The notes under the pieces were generated by a model. The model had not been told where the DNA came from and did not search any database. It saw nothing but the letters and a program-made list of their open reading frames with translations. Made by a program: the position numbers and the translations under genes. DNA of 50,908 nucleotides from Streptomyces soli (GTDB lineage: Bacteria; Actinomycetota; Actinomycetes; Streptomycetales; Streptomycetaceae): NCBI RefSeq assembly GCF_003999195.1, contig NZ_RJVR01000204.1, positions 1-50,908 of the forward strand, read 5' to 3'. Positions 18,506 through 26,902 of this stretch are shown here, piece after piece; within the stretch, counting starts at the first letter, position 1, and each line of letters opens with the position of its first letter.

Positions 18506-18707
18506 GCTCCCGGAGGGTATCCGGCGTACCCCTGAGCTGCGCGACTACGCCCCCTCTACTCCCCCTCCAGGCGATTGTCCCGCCCCCGCAACGGGCATCA
18601 CCGCCTACACAGCACGCACCAACGCATGCGTCGGCCCACCGCCCATCGCGGGGAGAACCCCTACCGGCGGCGACCGGAGCCCCCTCTCCGTCAACCGCCG
18701 GGTGAGC

Positions 18708-19376
18708 TCACCCGCCCGGGGTGACCAACCGGGCCTCGTACGCGAAGACCGCCGCCTGGGTGCGGTCGCGCAGGCCCAGCTTCACAAGCACGCGGCTGAC
18801 GTGCGTCTTCACCGTGGATTCGGCGACGACGAGGTGCGCGGCGATCTCGGCGTTGGAGAGGCCCTGGGCGACGAGGACGAGGACCTCGGTTTCGCGTTCG
18901 GTGAGGTCGGCGACGCGGTCTTGGGCGGGGGGTCGGGGGGAGCCGAGGCGGGAGAATTCGGCGATGAGGCGTTTGGTGATGGCGGGGGCGAGGAGGGCGT
19001 CGCCGGCGGCGACGATGCGCACGCCGTCGGCGAGTTGTTGGGCGGAGGCGTCTTTGAGGAGGAAGCCGGAGGCTCCGGCGCGGAGGGCTTGGTAGACGTA
19101 TTCGTCGAGGTCGAAGGTGGTGAGGACGAGGACCTTGGCGGAGGCGTCGGCGGCGATGATCTCGCGGGTGGCCTCAAGGCCGTTGAGCTCGGGCATGCGG
19201 ATGTCCATGAGGACGACGTCGGGGCGGAGGGCGGCGACCTGGCTGATGGCGTGGCGGCCGTCGACGGCTTCGCCGATGACGTCGATGCCGGGCTGGGCGC
19301 CCAGGAGGACGGAGAAGCCCTCGCGGACCATCATCTGGTCGTCGACGATGAGGACGCGGATGGGCGGGGGCGTCAT
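18708..19376 (-). CDS. NarL/FixJ-type response regulator
   Basis: The product has 222 residues. The receiver domain has the acidic pair in VLIVDDQMM (12-13) and phospho-acceptor Asp58 in VVLMDIRMPE; LTTFDLDEY and the KDA switch lysine follow. A LuxR-type helix-turn-helix is at the C-terminus (LTERETEVLVLVAQGLSNAEIAAHL...VKTHVSRVLVKLGLRDR). Its ATG overlaps the kinase stop by four bases (ATGA), so the pair is translationally coupled. Targets are unknown. Confidence 0.95.
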   Translation of the reverse strand: MTPPPIRVLIVDDQMMVREGFSVLLGAQPGIDVIGEAVDGRHAISQVAALRPDVVLMDIRMPELNGLEATREIIAADASAKVLVLTTFDLDEYVYQALRAGASGFLLKDASAQQLADGVRIVAAGDALLAPAITKRLIAEFSRLGSPRPPAQDRVADLTERETEVLVLVAQGLSNAEIAAHLVVAESTVKTHVSRVLVKLGLRDRTQAAVFAYEARLVTPGG

Positions 19377-20662
19377 GCCTCACTCCCTACGGGGAGGAAG
19401 GCGACGACCTCGTAGCCGCCGTCGTCCGTGGGCTCGGTGGTGACCTCGCCGCCGAGCATCGTGGCGCGCTCGCGCATGCCGAGAAGGCCGTGGCCGGCGC
19501 CCGGAGAGGGTCGTACGGACCCGGTGGGAGGGCCGTTGACGATGCGGAGGCCGAGGCCGACGGGGACGTAGGAGATCTCGACGCGGGCGGGGGCGCCGGG
19601 GGCGTGGCGCAGCGCGTTGCTGAGGGCCTCCTGGATGATGCGGTAGGCGGAGAGCTCGACGCCCTGGGGAAGGGCGCGGACGGCGCCGGTGATGACCTTG
19701 TCGACGGTGAGTCCCGCGTCGCGGACGTTGGCCAGGAGGGAGTCGAGCGCGGCGAGCGTGGGCTGTGGCGCGTCGGGGGCCTCGTAGTCCTCGGCGCGTA
19801 CGACACCGAGCACGCGGCGCAGTTCGGTGAGGGCGATGACCGCATTCTCGCGGATGACCGCGAAGCTGCGGGTGAGCTCCTCCGGCGGGTCGGTGACGCG
19901 GTACGGCGCGGCCTCCGCCTGGATGGCGATGACAGACATGTGGTGGGCGACGACGTCGTGCAGCTCCCGGGCGATGGTGGTGCGCTCCTCCAGCACGGTG
20001 CGGCGGGTCCGTTCGACCTCGGTGACGGCGGCCTGCTGCTTGGTCGTACGGGAGCTGCGGATCGCCCAGACGGTCAGGAGGACGAGCGCGGACAGGACGA
20101 ACATCGCGCCGGCGTCAGACGCCCGCCAGCTGTCGTAGACGGTGAAGAGGGCGCCGATGAACGCGGTGATCACCCACATCCCGGCGGCTACGCGCGGCCT
20201 GGACCGCGTCGCCACCACCGTCATCACGGCGAGGTGCGAGATGAACCCGACGGCCGTCCAGGGCCACGGCAGGGAGTAGAAGGCGGCCAGGCCCATGAAC
20301 AGGGTCACGGCGACCGAGAGCCACCAGGCGCCGATGGGACGCAGCAGCGTCATCGCGAGCGGGATCGCCGCGAAGAGCGCGGCGAACGCCGCCACCTGGT
20401 CCGAGCCCGCCTGCATCACGAAGCCGAAGGTCAGGAGGAAGAAGGCCAGCAGGCCGATGGCTATGTGCGGCAGCCGGCGGGCGTAGTCGCGGATCGCGTT
20501 GTCGGGGAGCAGGCGGATGAACGCGCTGTCGGCCGGGAGGAGCGGCAGGGGCCGGAGGGCGAAGGCATCCGTGATGAAGTCCTGCCGGAAGCCGTCCCAG
20601 AGCCCGCGGGCCAGGCGGAGTTCGGTCTGCGGGACGGTGGGGTGGCTGCTTGTCTCTTTCAC
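19373..20662 (-). CDS. Sensor histidine kinase, NarL-partner (HisKA_3) type
   Basis: The product has 429 residues. About five or six transmembrane helices (residues 65-205) lead to a dimerisation helix with the phospho-acceptor motif ERTTIARELHDVVAHH (His about 235). An HATPase domain follows, with the N-box EALSNALRHAP and the G-box GHGLLGMRERATMLGG. There is no extracytoplasmic sensor domain of size, so the membrane part itself probably senses the signal. I chose the GTG at 20662, preceded by GGGGAA, over a TTG nine bases upstream. Confidence 0.93.
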   Translation of the reverse strand: MKETSSHPTVPQTELRLARGLWDGFRQDFITDAFALRPLPLLPADSAFIRLLPDNAIRDYARRLPHIAIGLLAFFLLTFGFVMQAGSDQVAAFAALFAAIPLAMTLLRPIGAWWLSVAVTLFMGLAAFYSLPWPWTAVGFISHLAVMTVVATRSRPRVAAGMWVITAFIGALFTVYDSWRASDAGAMFVLSALVLLTVWAIRSSRTTKQQAAVTEVERTRRTVLEERTTIARELHDVVAHHMSVIAIQAEAAPYRVTDPPEELTRSFAVIRENAVIALTELRRVLGVVRAEDYEAPDAPQPTLAALDSLLANVRDAGLTVDKVITGAVRALPQGVELSAYRIIQEALSNALRHAPGAPARVEISYVPVGLGLRIVNGPPTGSVRPSPGAGHGLLGMRERATMLGGEVTTEPTDDGGYEVVAFLPVGSEA

Positions 20663-20758
20663 GTTCCCCAAGGTAGAGAGCGCGGCGGTCGGCGTCGTCC
20701 GCTGCGGAGATGACGTTCCGGCGTCCCCCTCAAGTACTACCCGGGGGCGTCCGCGCGG

Positions 20759-21622
20759 CTACCAGGCGAGCTGGGCGATCTCCTCGGCCACGACGGCCGC
20801 CGCGTCCGCCGACGGGTCGATGAGCGCGAAGTGCCCGACGCCGTCGAGAAGCGTCAGCTGGATCTCCTGGCCCGCCTTGGCGGAGGCGGTCGCGTAGTCC
20901 TCCGCGACCTGCGGCGGGACGACGTTGTCAGTGGCACCCTGCACGATGGTGGTGGCGATACCGGTGGGGAGCAGCGCGGCGGGGTCGGCGTGGGGCTGCC
21001 GCGCCTCGAAGTGCTCCGGCTCCGGTCCGCCGAGGAACTGGACGACGGCGTCGCCGCACACGCCCAGCGCCCGCGCGGAGGTGAGGTCCGCGATGGGCGC
21101 GAGCGCGACGACGCCGCGCAACGGGGGAGGTGTCGAGCGGTGCCAGGGGGAAGCGGGCGGCAGTTCGTGACGGGCGGCGGCCCACAGCGCGAGGTGGCCG
21201 CCGGCGGAGTGCCCGGCGAGCACGGTGCGCCGGGGGTCGACGGTGTCCTCGCCGAGCGCGGCCAGGGCCAGTTCCGGCAGGGCATCGGTGGCGGCCGCCG
21301 CGTCGTCCAGGGTGTCGGGCCAGCGGCCGGCCCGGCCCTGCGGCTCGCCGCCGCGCCGGTATTCCACCGACGCGACCGCGAAGCCGTGCCGCCGGGCCAG
21401 GAAGGCCGCGAGCGGCGAGATGTGCTGACGGTCGTACGGCGCCCGCCACGCGCCGCCGTGGAAGAGCACGACGAGCGGGGCGGGCAGCCGGGGTTGGCGC
21501 CCGACGCCGCCGCCGACCGGCCGGAAGAAGTCGACCACCTGGTCCGGGTGTTCGCCGTACGCGGCCGTGGCGTCCGGCGGGACGGGCGCGTGCCCGAGGG
21601 CCGACTCCTCCTCGTTGAGCAT
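20759..21622 (-). CDS. Alpha/beta hydrolase, probable kynurenine formamidase
   Basis: The product has 287 residues. The oxyanion motif FHGGAW (54-59), nucleophile elbow GHSAGGH (Ser139), Asp in GATDNVVPP and His in GVGHFALID form the triad of the hormone-sensitive-lipase/KynB-like esterases. It follows kynU with a three-base gap in the kynA-kynU operon. Hydrolysis of N-formylkynurenine is the step missing from that set, so formamidase activity is the best prediction. A general esterase cannot be excluded. The ATG at 21622 lacks a strong ribosome site, as expected for a coupled gene. Confidence 0.8.
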   Translation of the reverse strand: MLNEEESALGHAPVPPDATAAYGEHPDQVVDFFRPVGGGVGRQPRLPAPLVVLFHGGAWRAPYDRQHISPLAAFLARRHGFAVASVEYRRGGEPQGRAGRWPDTLDDAAAATDALPELALAALGEDTVDPRRTVLAGHSAGGHLALWAAARHELPPASPWHRSTPPPLRGVVALAPIADLTSARALGVCGDAVVQFLGGPEPEHFEARQPHADPAALLPTGIATTIVQGATDNVVPPQVAEDYATASAKAGQEIQLTLLDGVGHFALIDPSADAAAVVAEEIAQLAW

Positions 21623-21625
21623 GCC

Positions 21626-22840
21626 TTACGTGTTTCCTTCCAGAACGGATCCGAGTGTGCGCGCGGCGCGCAGCACATCGGCATAGCGCGTGTACAGCGG
21701 AGTGAAACCGAAGCGGAGGATATCCGGTGGCCGGAAGTCACCGACGACACCCCGCGCGATCAGCGCGCGCATCACCTCCTCCGCGCCCGCGCAGCGCAAC
21801 GCGACCTGGCTGCCCCGGTGTTCGTGCGCGGCCGGCGTGGTCGACTCGACCAGTCCGGCCGGGACGTACGCCGCCACGCACTCCAGGAACAAGTCGGTCA
21901 GGGCGAGGCTCTTGGCCCGTACGGCCTCGATGCCGACCCCGTCCCACACGTCGAGGGCCGCGTCCAGCGCGAGGAGGGAGAGGATCTCCGGCGTGCCGAC
22001 CCGGCCCCGGGCGCTGCCCTGTGCGGGCCGGTAGGCGGCCTCCATGGCGAAGGGGTCGCGGTGCGAGTTCCACCCCGGCAGCGGGGAGTCGAAGCGGGGC
22101 TGGAGTTCCCGGCGTACGTAGAGATACGCCGGGGCGCCGGGCCCGCCGTTGAGGTACTTGTAGGTGCAGCCGATGGCGAGATCGACCCCGTGCTCGTCCA
22201 GGCCGACCGGCAGCGCGCCCGCGCTGTGGCACAGGTCCCAGACGACGAGGGCGCCCGCGGCGTGCGCGGCGGCCGTGACGCCCGGCAGGTCGTGGAGCCG
22301 GCCGGTGCGGTAGTCGACGTGGTTGACCAGCGCGACGGCGGTGCGCGGGCCGGCCTCGGCAGCCATGTCAGAGGCGGCCACGGCACGGATCCTGCACCCG
22401 GTCATGCGGGCGGCGGACTCGGCTATGTAGCCGTCGGTCGGGAAGGTGGCGGCGTCGACCAGCACCTCGTCACGGCCCGCGCCCGCCATGCGTACGGCGG
22501 CGACGACCGCCTTGAAGACGTTCACGCTGGTCGAGTCGCCGGCCACGACCTGGCCGGGGGCGGCCCCGATCAGGGGGGCGATGCGGTCACCGACGCGCTC
22601 GGGGGCGGTCCACCAGCCGCTCTCGTCCCAGGAGCGGATGCGCAGGCTGCCCCACTCGCGGGCGATGACGTCCTGGAGGCGGGGGGCCACGGCGGACGGG
22701 AGTGCGCCCAGGGAGTTGCCGTCGAGGTAGACGGCGTCGTCCAGTTCGAAGCGGTCGCGGACTTTGGCGAGTTCGTCGGCGGCGTCGAGGCGCTCGGCCC
22801 GCTCGGTGAGCATCGCGGACTCAGGCAGGGATTCAGACAT
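21626..22840 (-). CDS. kynU: Kynureninase
   Basis: The 404-residue PLP enzyme of aminotransferase class V cleaves kynurenine to anthranilate and alanine. YLDGNSLGALP near the N-terminus, WDLCHSAGALPVGLDEHGVD and the Schiff-base region IGCTYKYLNGGPGAPAY (Lys in CTYKYLN) are family signatures. Its start overlaps the kynA stop by eight bases. Because the product is anthranilate, the operon can feed NAD-independent salvage, siderophore or antibiotic precursors, as well as degradation. Confidence 0.95.
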   Translation of the reverse strand: MSESLPESAMLTERAERLDAADELAKVRDRFELDDAVYLDGNSLGALPSAVAPRLQDVIAREWGSLRIRSWDESGWWTAPERVGDRIAPLIGAAPGQVVAGDSTSVNVFKAVVAAVRMAGAGRDEVLVDAATFPTDGYIAESAARMTGCRIRAVAASDMAAEAGPRTAVALVNHVDYRTGRLHDLPGVTAAAHAAGALVVWDLCHSAGALPVGLDEHGVDLAIGCTYKYLNGGPGAPAYLYVRRELQPRFDSPLPGWNSHRDPFAMEAAYRPAQGSARGRVGTPEILSLLALDAALDVWDGVGIEAVRAKSLALTDLFLECVAAYVPAGLVESTTPAAHEHRGSQVALRCAGAEEVMRALIARGVVGDFRPPDILRFGFTPLYTRYADVLRAARTLGSVLEGNT

Positions 22841-23660
22841 GGCTGCGCGCCGTCCAGAGCTCGGGGAAGACGTTCTTGGTCGCGCGCTTCTCCAGCCAGG
22901 CCACCCCGGCGGAGCCGCCGGTGCCGGACTTGGCGCCCATCGCGCGGCGGGTGGCGACCAGGTGGTCGTTGCGCCAGCGCCAGACCAGCTCGGCGACCTC
23001 GATCAGCGCCTCCCCGAGCCGGACCTCCTCGCGGTCCTGGTCGGCGGCCGCGTAGATCTCCTGCCAGACCCGCTCGACACCCGGGTCGGGGTCGTAGCGC
23101 TGCGACAGGTCCCGCTCCCGCACTGCGGCCGGCACCGCGTGGCCGCGCCGGGCGAGGAAGGCCAGTGCCTCGTCGTAGAGGCTGGGCTCCTGGAGCGCCT
23201 TCTCCAGCTCGGCGTGGACACGCGGGGCGCCCCGGTGCGGGACGAGCATCGACGCGGACTTCTCGCCGAGCAGGAATTCCAGCCGCCGGTACATCGCGGA
23301 CTGGAAGCCGGAGCCCTCGCCGAGCGCGCTGCGGTAGGCGTTGAACTGGGCCGGGGTGAGGTGGGCGAGCGGCTTCCAGGACGCGTTCAGCGATTCGAGT
23401 TCGTACGTGCTGCGCTTGAGGGCCGCCATCGCGACCGGCAGGTCGTCGCGGCGCAGGGCCTGCGCGGCGGTCTGCCACTCGTGGACGATCACGGTGAACC
23501 ACAGCTCCATGACCTGGGTGGTGACCAGGAAGACCATCTCACCGGGGTCGTCGGAGAGCGGGTGCTGGAGGTGGGTGAGGACGTCCGCCTGGACGTAGTC
23601 CTCGTACGGCGTGGTGCCCGCGAAATCGAGGTTCGGGGGTTGGTGGGGCTCGTGAGCCAT
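22833..23660 (-). CDS. kynA: Tryptophan 2,3-dioxygenase
   Basis: The 275-residue heme dioxygenase opens the indole ring of L-tryptophan to N-formylkynurenine. LDFAGTTPYEDYV at the N-terminus, FLVTTQVMELWFTVIVHEW, FQSAMYRRLEFLLGEKS and WLEKRATKNVFPELW are conserved TDO segments. The length is typical. The ATG at 23660 is preceded by GGAGAA. It is the first gene of the operon, and the promoter should lie in 23661-23850. Confidence 0.96.
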   Translation of the reverse strand: MAHEPHQPPNLDFAGTTPYEDYVQADVLTHLQHPLSDDPGEMVFLVTTQVMELWFTVIVHEWQTAAQALRRDDLPVAMAALKRSTYELESLNASWKPLAHLTPAQFNAYRSALGEGSGFQSAMYRRLEFLLGEKSASMLVPHRGAPRVHAELEKALQEPSLYDEALAFLARRGHAVPAAVRERDLSQRYDPDPGVERVWQEIYAAADQDREEVRLGEALIEVAELVWRWRNDHLVATRRAMGAKSGTGGSAGVAWLEKRATKNVFPELWTARSHV

Positions 23661-23851
23661 CGGGTTCTCCGTCGAGATGAGCTACCGGGTAGCGGTCCGC
23701 TCCGCCGCCCGTCGGCTGCGCAGCTCCGGTCCCCTCGGGCCCGCGCGGTAGAACGCGTCGCCAGGGGCCCACCGCGAATCATGCGTGGCCCGCCGGGATA
23801 CGGCAAGCCCGCCCGGCCGGGGTGCCGGGCGGGCCTGTGCGTAGTCGGTGC

Positions 23852-24265
23852 TCAGCCGAGCGTGTCGGCCGCCGTCTGGGACGAGTCGCGAAGGAAGCCG
23901 CTGCAGCGCTCGTACTCCTCCTGCTCGCCGATCGCCTGGGCGGCGCGGCCGAGGGCGTGCAGCGCGCGGAGGAAGCCGCGGTTGGGCTCGTGCTCCCACG
24001 GCACCGGGCCGTGGCCCTTCCAACCGCTGCGGCGCAGGGCGTCCAGGCCCCGGTGGTAGCCGGTGCGGGCGTAGGCGTACGACTCGACGACCCTGCCGCC
24101 CTCGAAGGCGTCGTCGGCGAGCTGGGCCCACGCCAGCGAGGACGCGGGGTACTTCGCGGCGACCTCGGCCGGCGCGGCGCCGGAGGCGAGCAGCTCGCGC
24201 GGCCCGGGGTCGTCGGGCAGGTGCGTCGGGGGTGGGCCCCCGAGGAGGTTCTCGTGAATGGACAT
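23852..24265 (-). CDS. DUF3151 family protein
   Basis: The 137-residue protein starts MSIHENLLGGPPPTHLP and continues with a helical, TPR-like sequence (SSLAWAQLADDAFEGG, ESYAYARTGYHRGLDALRRSG, then FLRALHALGRAAQAIGEQEEY). It matches the actinobacterial DUF3151 family, whose function is unknown, and which I recall is often next to fba, as here. The ATG at 24265 lies 74 bases after the fba stop on the same strand. Longer open frames through this region are antisense artefacts. Confidence 0.85.
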   Translation of the reverse strand: MSIHENLLGGPPPTHLPDDPGPRELLASGAAPAEVAAKYPASSLAWAQLADDAFEGGRVVESYAYARTGYHRGLDALRRSGWKGHGPVPWEHEPNRGFLRALHALGRAAQAIGEQEEYERCSGFLRDSSQTAADTLG

Positions 24266-24339
24266 GGGTTCCAGTATGGCCGGGGCCCGACCGCTCGTGG
24301 TGAGCTGCCGGGCCCCGGAGTGGCATTCCGCCGAGGGCG

Positions 24340-25362
24340 TTACTTCAGCTTCGTACCGGTGGAGCGCAGGTCGGCGCAGGCCTGGGTGACGCGGACGGCC
24401 ATGCCGCCCTCCGCGGACTTGCCCCAGGTGCGCGGGTCGTAGACCTTCTTGCTGCCGACCTCGCCGTCGACCTTCAGCACACCGTCGTAGTTGCGGAACA
24501 TGTGGTCGGCGACCGGCCGCGTGAAGGCGTACTGGGTGTCGGTGTCGAGGTTCATCTTGACGACGCCGTTCTCCAGCGCGGTCGCGATTTCCTCCTTGGT
24601 GGAGCCGGAGCCACCGTGGAAGACGAAGTAGAACGGGTCCTTCTTGCCGTACTTGGCGCCGACGCCGTCCTGCAGGTCGCGCAGCAGATCCGGGCGGAGC
24701 ACGACATTGCCGGGCTTGTAGACGCCGTGGACGTTGCCGAAGGAGGCGGCCAGCAGGTAGCGGCCCTTCTCGCCCAGGCCGAGGGCCTCGGCGGTACGGA
24801 CGGCGTCCTCGACGGTCGTGTAGAGGGAGTCGTTGATCTCGTGGGAGACGCCGTCCTCCTCGCCACCGGTCGGGGTGATCTCGACCTCGAGGATGATCTT
24901 CGCCTTGGCGGCCTCGGCGAGCAGCTCCTTGGCCAGCGCCAGGTTGTCGTCGAGGGTCTCCGCGGAGCCGTCCCACATGTGGGACTGGAACAGCGGGTTC
25001 AGGCCCTTTGCGACGCGCTCCTGCGAGATCGCGATCAGCGGCCGTACGTAGGCGTCGAGCTTGTCCTTCGGGCAGTGGTCGGTGTGCAGGGCGACCGTGA
25101 CCGGGTACTTCTCGGCGACGATGTGGGCGAACTCGGCGAGCGCGCGGGCGCCGGTGACCATGTCCTTGTTGTACTGGCCGCCCAGGAATTCGGCGCCGCC
25201 GGTGGAGATCTGGACGATGCCGTCGCTCTCCGCCTCCGCGAAGCCGCGCAGGGCCGCGTGCAGGGTCTGGGTCGAGGTGACATTGATGGCCGGGTAGGCG
25301 AACTTGCCTGCCTTCGCCCGGTCGAGCATCTCGTTGTAGACCTCGGGGGTTGCGATGGGCAT
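24340..25362 (-). CDS. fba: Fructose-bisphosphate aldolase, class II
   Basis: The 340-residue zinc aldolase interconverts fructose 1,6-bisphosphate with dihydroxyacetone phosphate and glyceraldehyde 3-phosphate. Zinc and catalytic residues lie in VALHTDHCPKDKLD; the glycine-rich phosphate loop is VFHGGSGSTKEE. The N-terminus MPIATPEVYNEMLDRAK is the actinobacterial form. The ATG at 25362 has an AAGGAG ribosome site. The upstream spacer holds a direct repeat of GACCTGGGGT (25396-25423) and a parS site. Confidence 0.97.
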   Translation of the reverse strand: MPIATPEVYNEMLDRAKAGKFAYPAINVTSTQTLHAALRGFAEAESDGIVQISTGGAEFLGGQYNKDMVTGARALAEFAHIVAEKYPVTVALHTDHCPKDKLDAYVRPLIAISQERVAKGLNPLFQSHMWDGSAETLDDNLALAKELLAEAAKAKIILEVEITPTGGEEDGVSHEINDSLYTTVEDAVRTAEALGLGEKGRYLLAASFGNVHGVYKPGNVVLRPDLLRDLQDGVGAKYGKKDPFYFVFHGGSGSTKEEIATALENGVVKMNLDTDTQYAFTRPVADHMFRNYDGVLKVDGEVGSKKVYDPRTWGKSAEGGMAVRVTQACADLRSTGTKLK

Positions 25363-25456
25363 CTGTCCGCTCCTTGTGATGTGCGGGTGGTCGTGACCTG
25401 GGGTGACCCTGACCTGGGGTCGACGTCATCGTCGGGGCCATCCTCCCAGATGGCCG

Positions 25457-25470
25457 GTTTCACGTGAAAC
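25457..25470. promoter_or_regulatory. parS (ParB binding) site
   Basis: GTTTCACGTGAAAC is a perfect 14-bp palindrome. With one flanking base on each side it matches 15 of 16 positions of the ParB consensus TGTTTCACGTGAAACA; the first base is G. It lies between fba and pyrE. In Streptomyces such sites cluster around oriC and load ParB for segregation of chromosomes into spores. Confidence 0.92.
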
Positions 25471-25520
25471 AGCCCGCGCGGGGTGGTTCGGCCCTGCTTC
25501 GAGTGTGCTCCGCGCGGGCG

Positions 25521-26060
25521 TCAGCCGAGGTCGAGATCGGCCAGACCGAAGACCTGGTAATACGGCAGCCCGGCCTGCTCGATCGCCGGGGCGGCCCCGC
25601 GCTCGACGATCACCGCGACACCGACGACCTCGGCCCCGGCCTCGCGCAGCGCCTCCACAGCGGCCAGCGGGGACCCGCCGGTGGTCGAGGTGTCGTCCAC
25701 CGCCAGCACCCGGCGGCCCTTGACGTCGGGGCCCTCCACCTGGCGCTGCATGCCGTGCGCCTTGGCGGCCTTGCGTACGAAGAAGGCGTCGAGCTTGCGG
25801 CCGCGCGCGGCGGCGGCGTGCAGCATCGAGGTCGCCACCGGGTCGGCGCCGGCGGTCATGCCGCCGACGGCCTCGTAGTCGAGGTCGGCGGTGGCGTCCA
25901 GCATCAGCTGCCCGACCAGCGGGGCGGCGTCGCCGTCCAGGGTGATGCGGCGCAGATCGATGTAGTAATCGGATTCCAGGCCGGACGAGAGGGTCACCTT
26001 GCCGTGGACCACGGCCTTGTCCTTGATCTGCTGGAGCAGGGCTTCGCGGGCGTCAGTCAT
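25521..26060 (-). CDS. pyrE: Orotate phosphoribosyltransferase
   Basis: The 179-residue type I phosphoribosyltransferase makes OMP from orotate and PRPP in pyrimidine synthesis. The PRPP loop RRVLAVDDTSTTGGSP (about 121-136) and the GGMTAGADPV segment identify it. The ATG at 26060 is near TCGTAGCC, a weak ribosome site. It is separated from other pyr genes, as is usual in actinomycetes. Confidence 0.95.
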   Translation of the reverse strand: MTDAREALLQQIKDKAVVHGKVTLSSGLESDYYIDLRRITLDGDAAPLVGQLMLDATADLDYEAVGGMTAGADPVATSMLHAAAARGRKLDAFFVRKAAKAHGMQRQVEGPDVKGRRVLAVDDTSTTGGSPLAAVEALREAGAEVVGVAVIVERGAAPAIEQAGLPYYQVFGLADLDLG

Positions 26061-26091
26061 GGCTACGAGATTAACCGCAATCAGCCGCGGC

Positions 26092-26892
26092 TCAGCCGAG
26101 CGATTCCCAGGCCCACGTCGTGCTGACCTCGAGCGGATCGATGGGGGTGACCAGGCGCGGATGGGTGTTCAGGCCGTTCGGCGGGCCCGACTGTGGCTCG
26201 ACGCAGACGGCCTCGGGCTGCTCGTCGTACACCACGACCCACTCGGCGGGGCTGGTGATGTGGAGCTTCAGCTCACCCGGCCAGGTGAGGGTCACATCGA
26301 CGCCGTCCGGCATGCCGAAGCAGTCGTCCCACGGGCTCGGCTGGGGGTCGATACGGCGGCCGGTGGGGAGGTGGTCCTCGCCACGCTCTTCCTGCCAGGC
26401 GGGGGTGAAGGACGGCTGCGCGTCCTGACCGCCCCGGCCGAGGTTGCGCAGGAACCACGGGTGCCAGCCGGCCTGCGCCGGGAAGGAGTCGCCGTACGTC
26501 TCCACGCCGAGGGTGATGGTGAGGTCCGACTCGGTGAGCTCGAAGAGCTGGGTCACCCGGCCGGGGTAGGGCCAGGGCTCGGCGAGGTCGTAGTAGAAGC
26601 CAGCGGTGGTGTCGGTCGCCCCGGGCGCGGCGTGCCAGGCGGTGTTGCGGCCGGTGCCGTGGATGGCGTGCGGGCCGGCGTCCTGCGGCAGCCGGTGGAC
26701 GGTGTCGCCGTTGCGGAATTGGCCGTTCCTGGTCCGGCCGCACCAGGGGACCATCGGGAAGGAGCCGTAGTGGCTGCCCTGTCGAAGCAGTTCGAAGCCG
26801 TCCACCGTGAACGAGCCGATACGGCAGCCGTTCTCCGGAACGATCGTCAGCGCGGCGCCCCCGGCGCGGAGTACATGAGTTTGGTCAGCCAC
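26092..26892 (-). CDS. Aldose 1-epimerase / galactose-mutarotase family protein
   Basis: The 266-residue beta-sandwich protein resembles GalM-like epimerases: PMVPWCGRTRNGQF near residue 50, HAIHGTGR near 75 with the catalytic-type His, WHPWFLRN and a late VCVEPQSGPPN segment carrying the expected Glu. It probably interconverts anomers of a sugar or sugar phosphate; the substrate is not evident. It follows the SRPBCC gene with only ten bases between them, so the two may be cotranscribed. Confidence 0.8.
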   Translation of the reverse strand: MADQTHVLRAGGAALTIVPENGCRIGSFTVDGFELLRQGSHYGSFPMVPWCGRTRNGQFRNGDTVHRLPQDAGPHAIHGTGRNTAWHAAPGATDTTAGFYYDLAEPWPYPGRVTQLFELTESDLTITLGVETYGDSFPAQAGWHPWFLRNLGRGGQDAQPSFTPAWQEERGEDHLPTGRRIDPQPSPWDDCFGMPDGVDVTLTWPGELKLHITSPAEWVVVYDEQPEAVCVEPQSGPPNGLNTHPRLVTPIDPLEVSTTWAWESLG

Positions 26893-26902
26893 GGAACAAA
26901 CT

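Noticed and set aside
19489..20713. 407-codon plus-strand frame opposite the histidine kinase
   Set aside because: Antisense of a certain gene; composition is Arg/Gly/Asp/Val without a domain.
23852..25441. 529-codon minus-strand frame covering fba and DUF3151
   Set aside because: Only its last 137 codons (DUF3151) are real; the earlier part is fba read in a wrong frame (Arg/Pro/Gly-rich).
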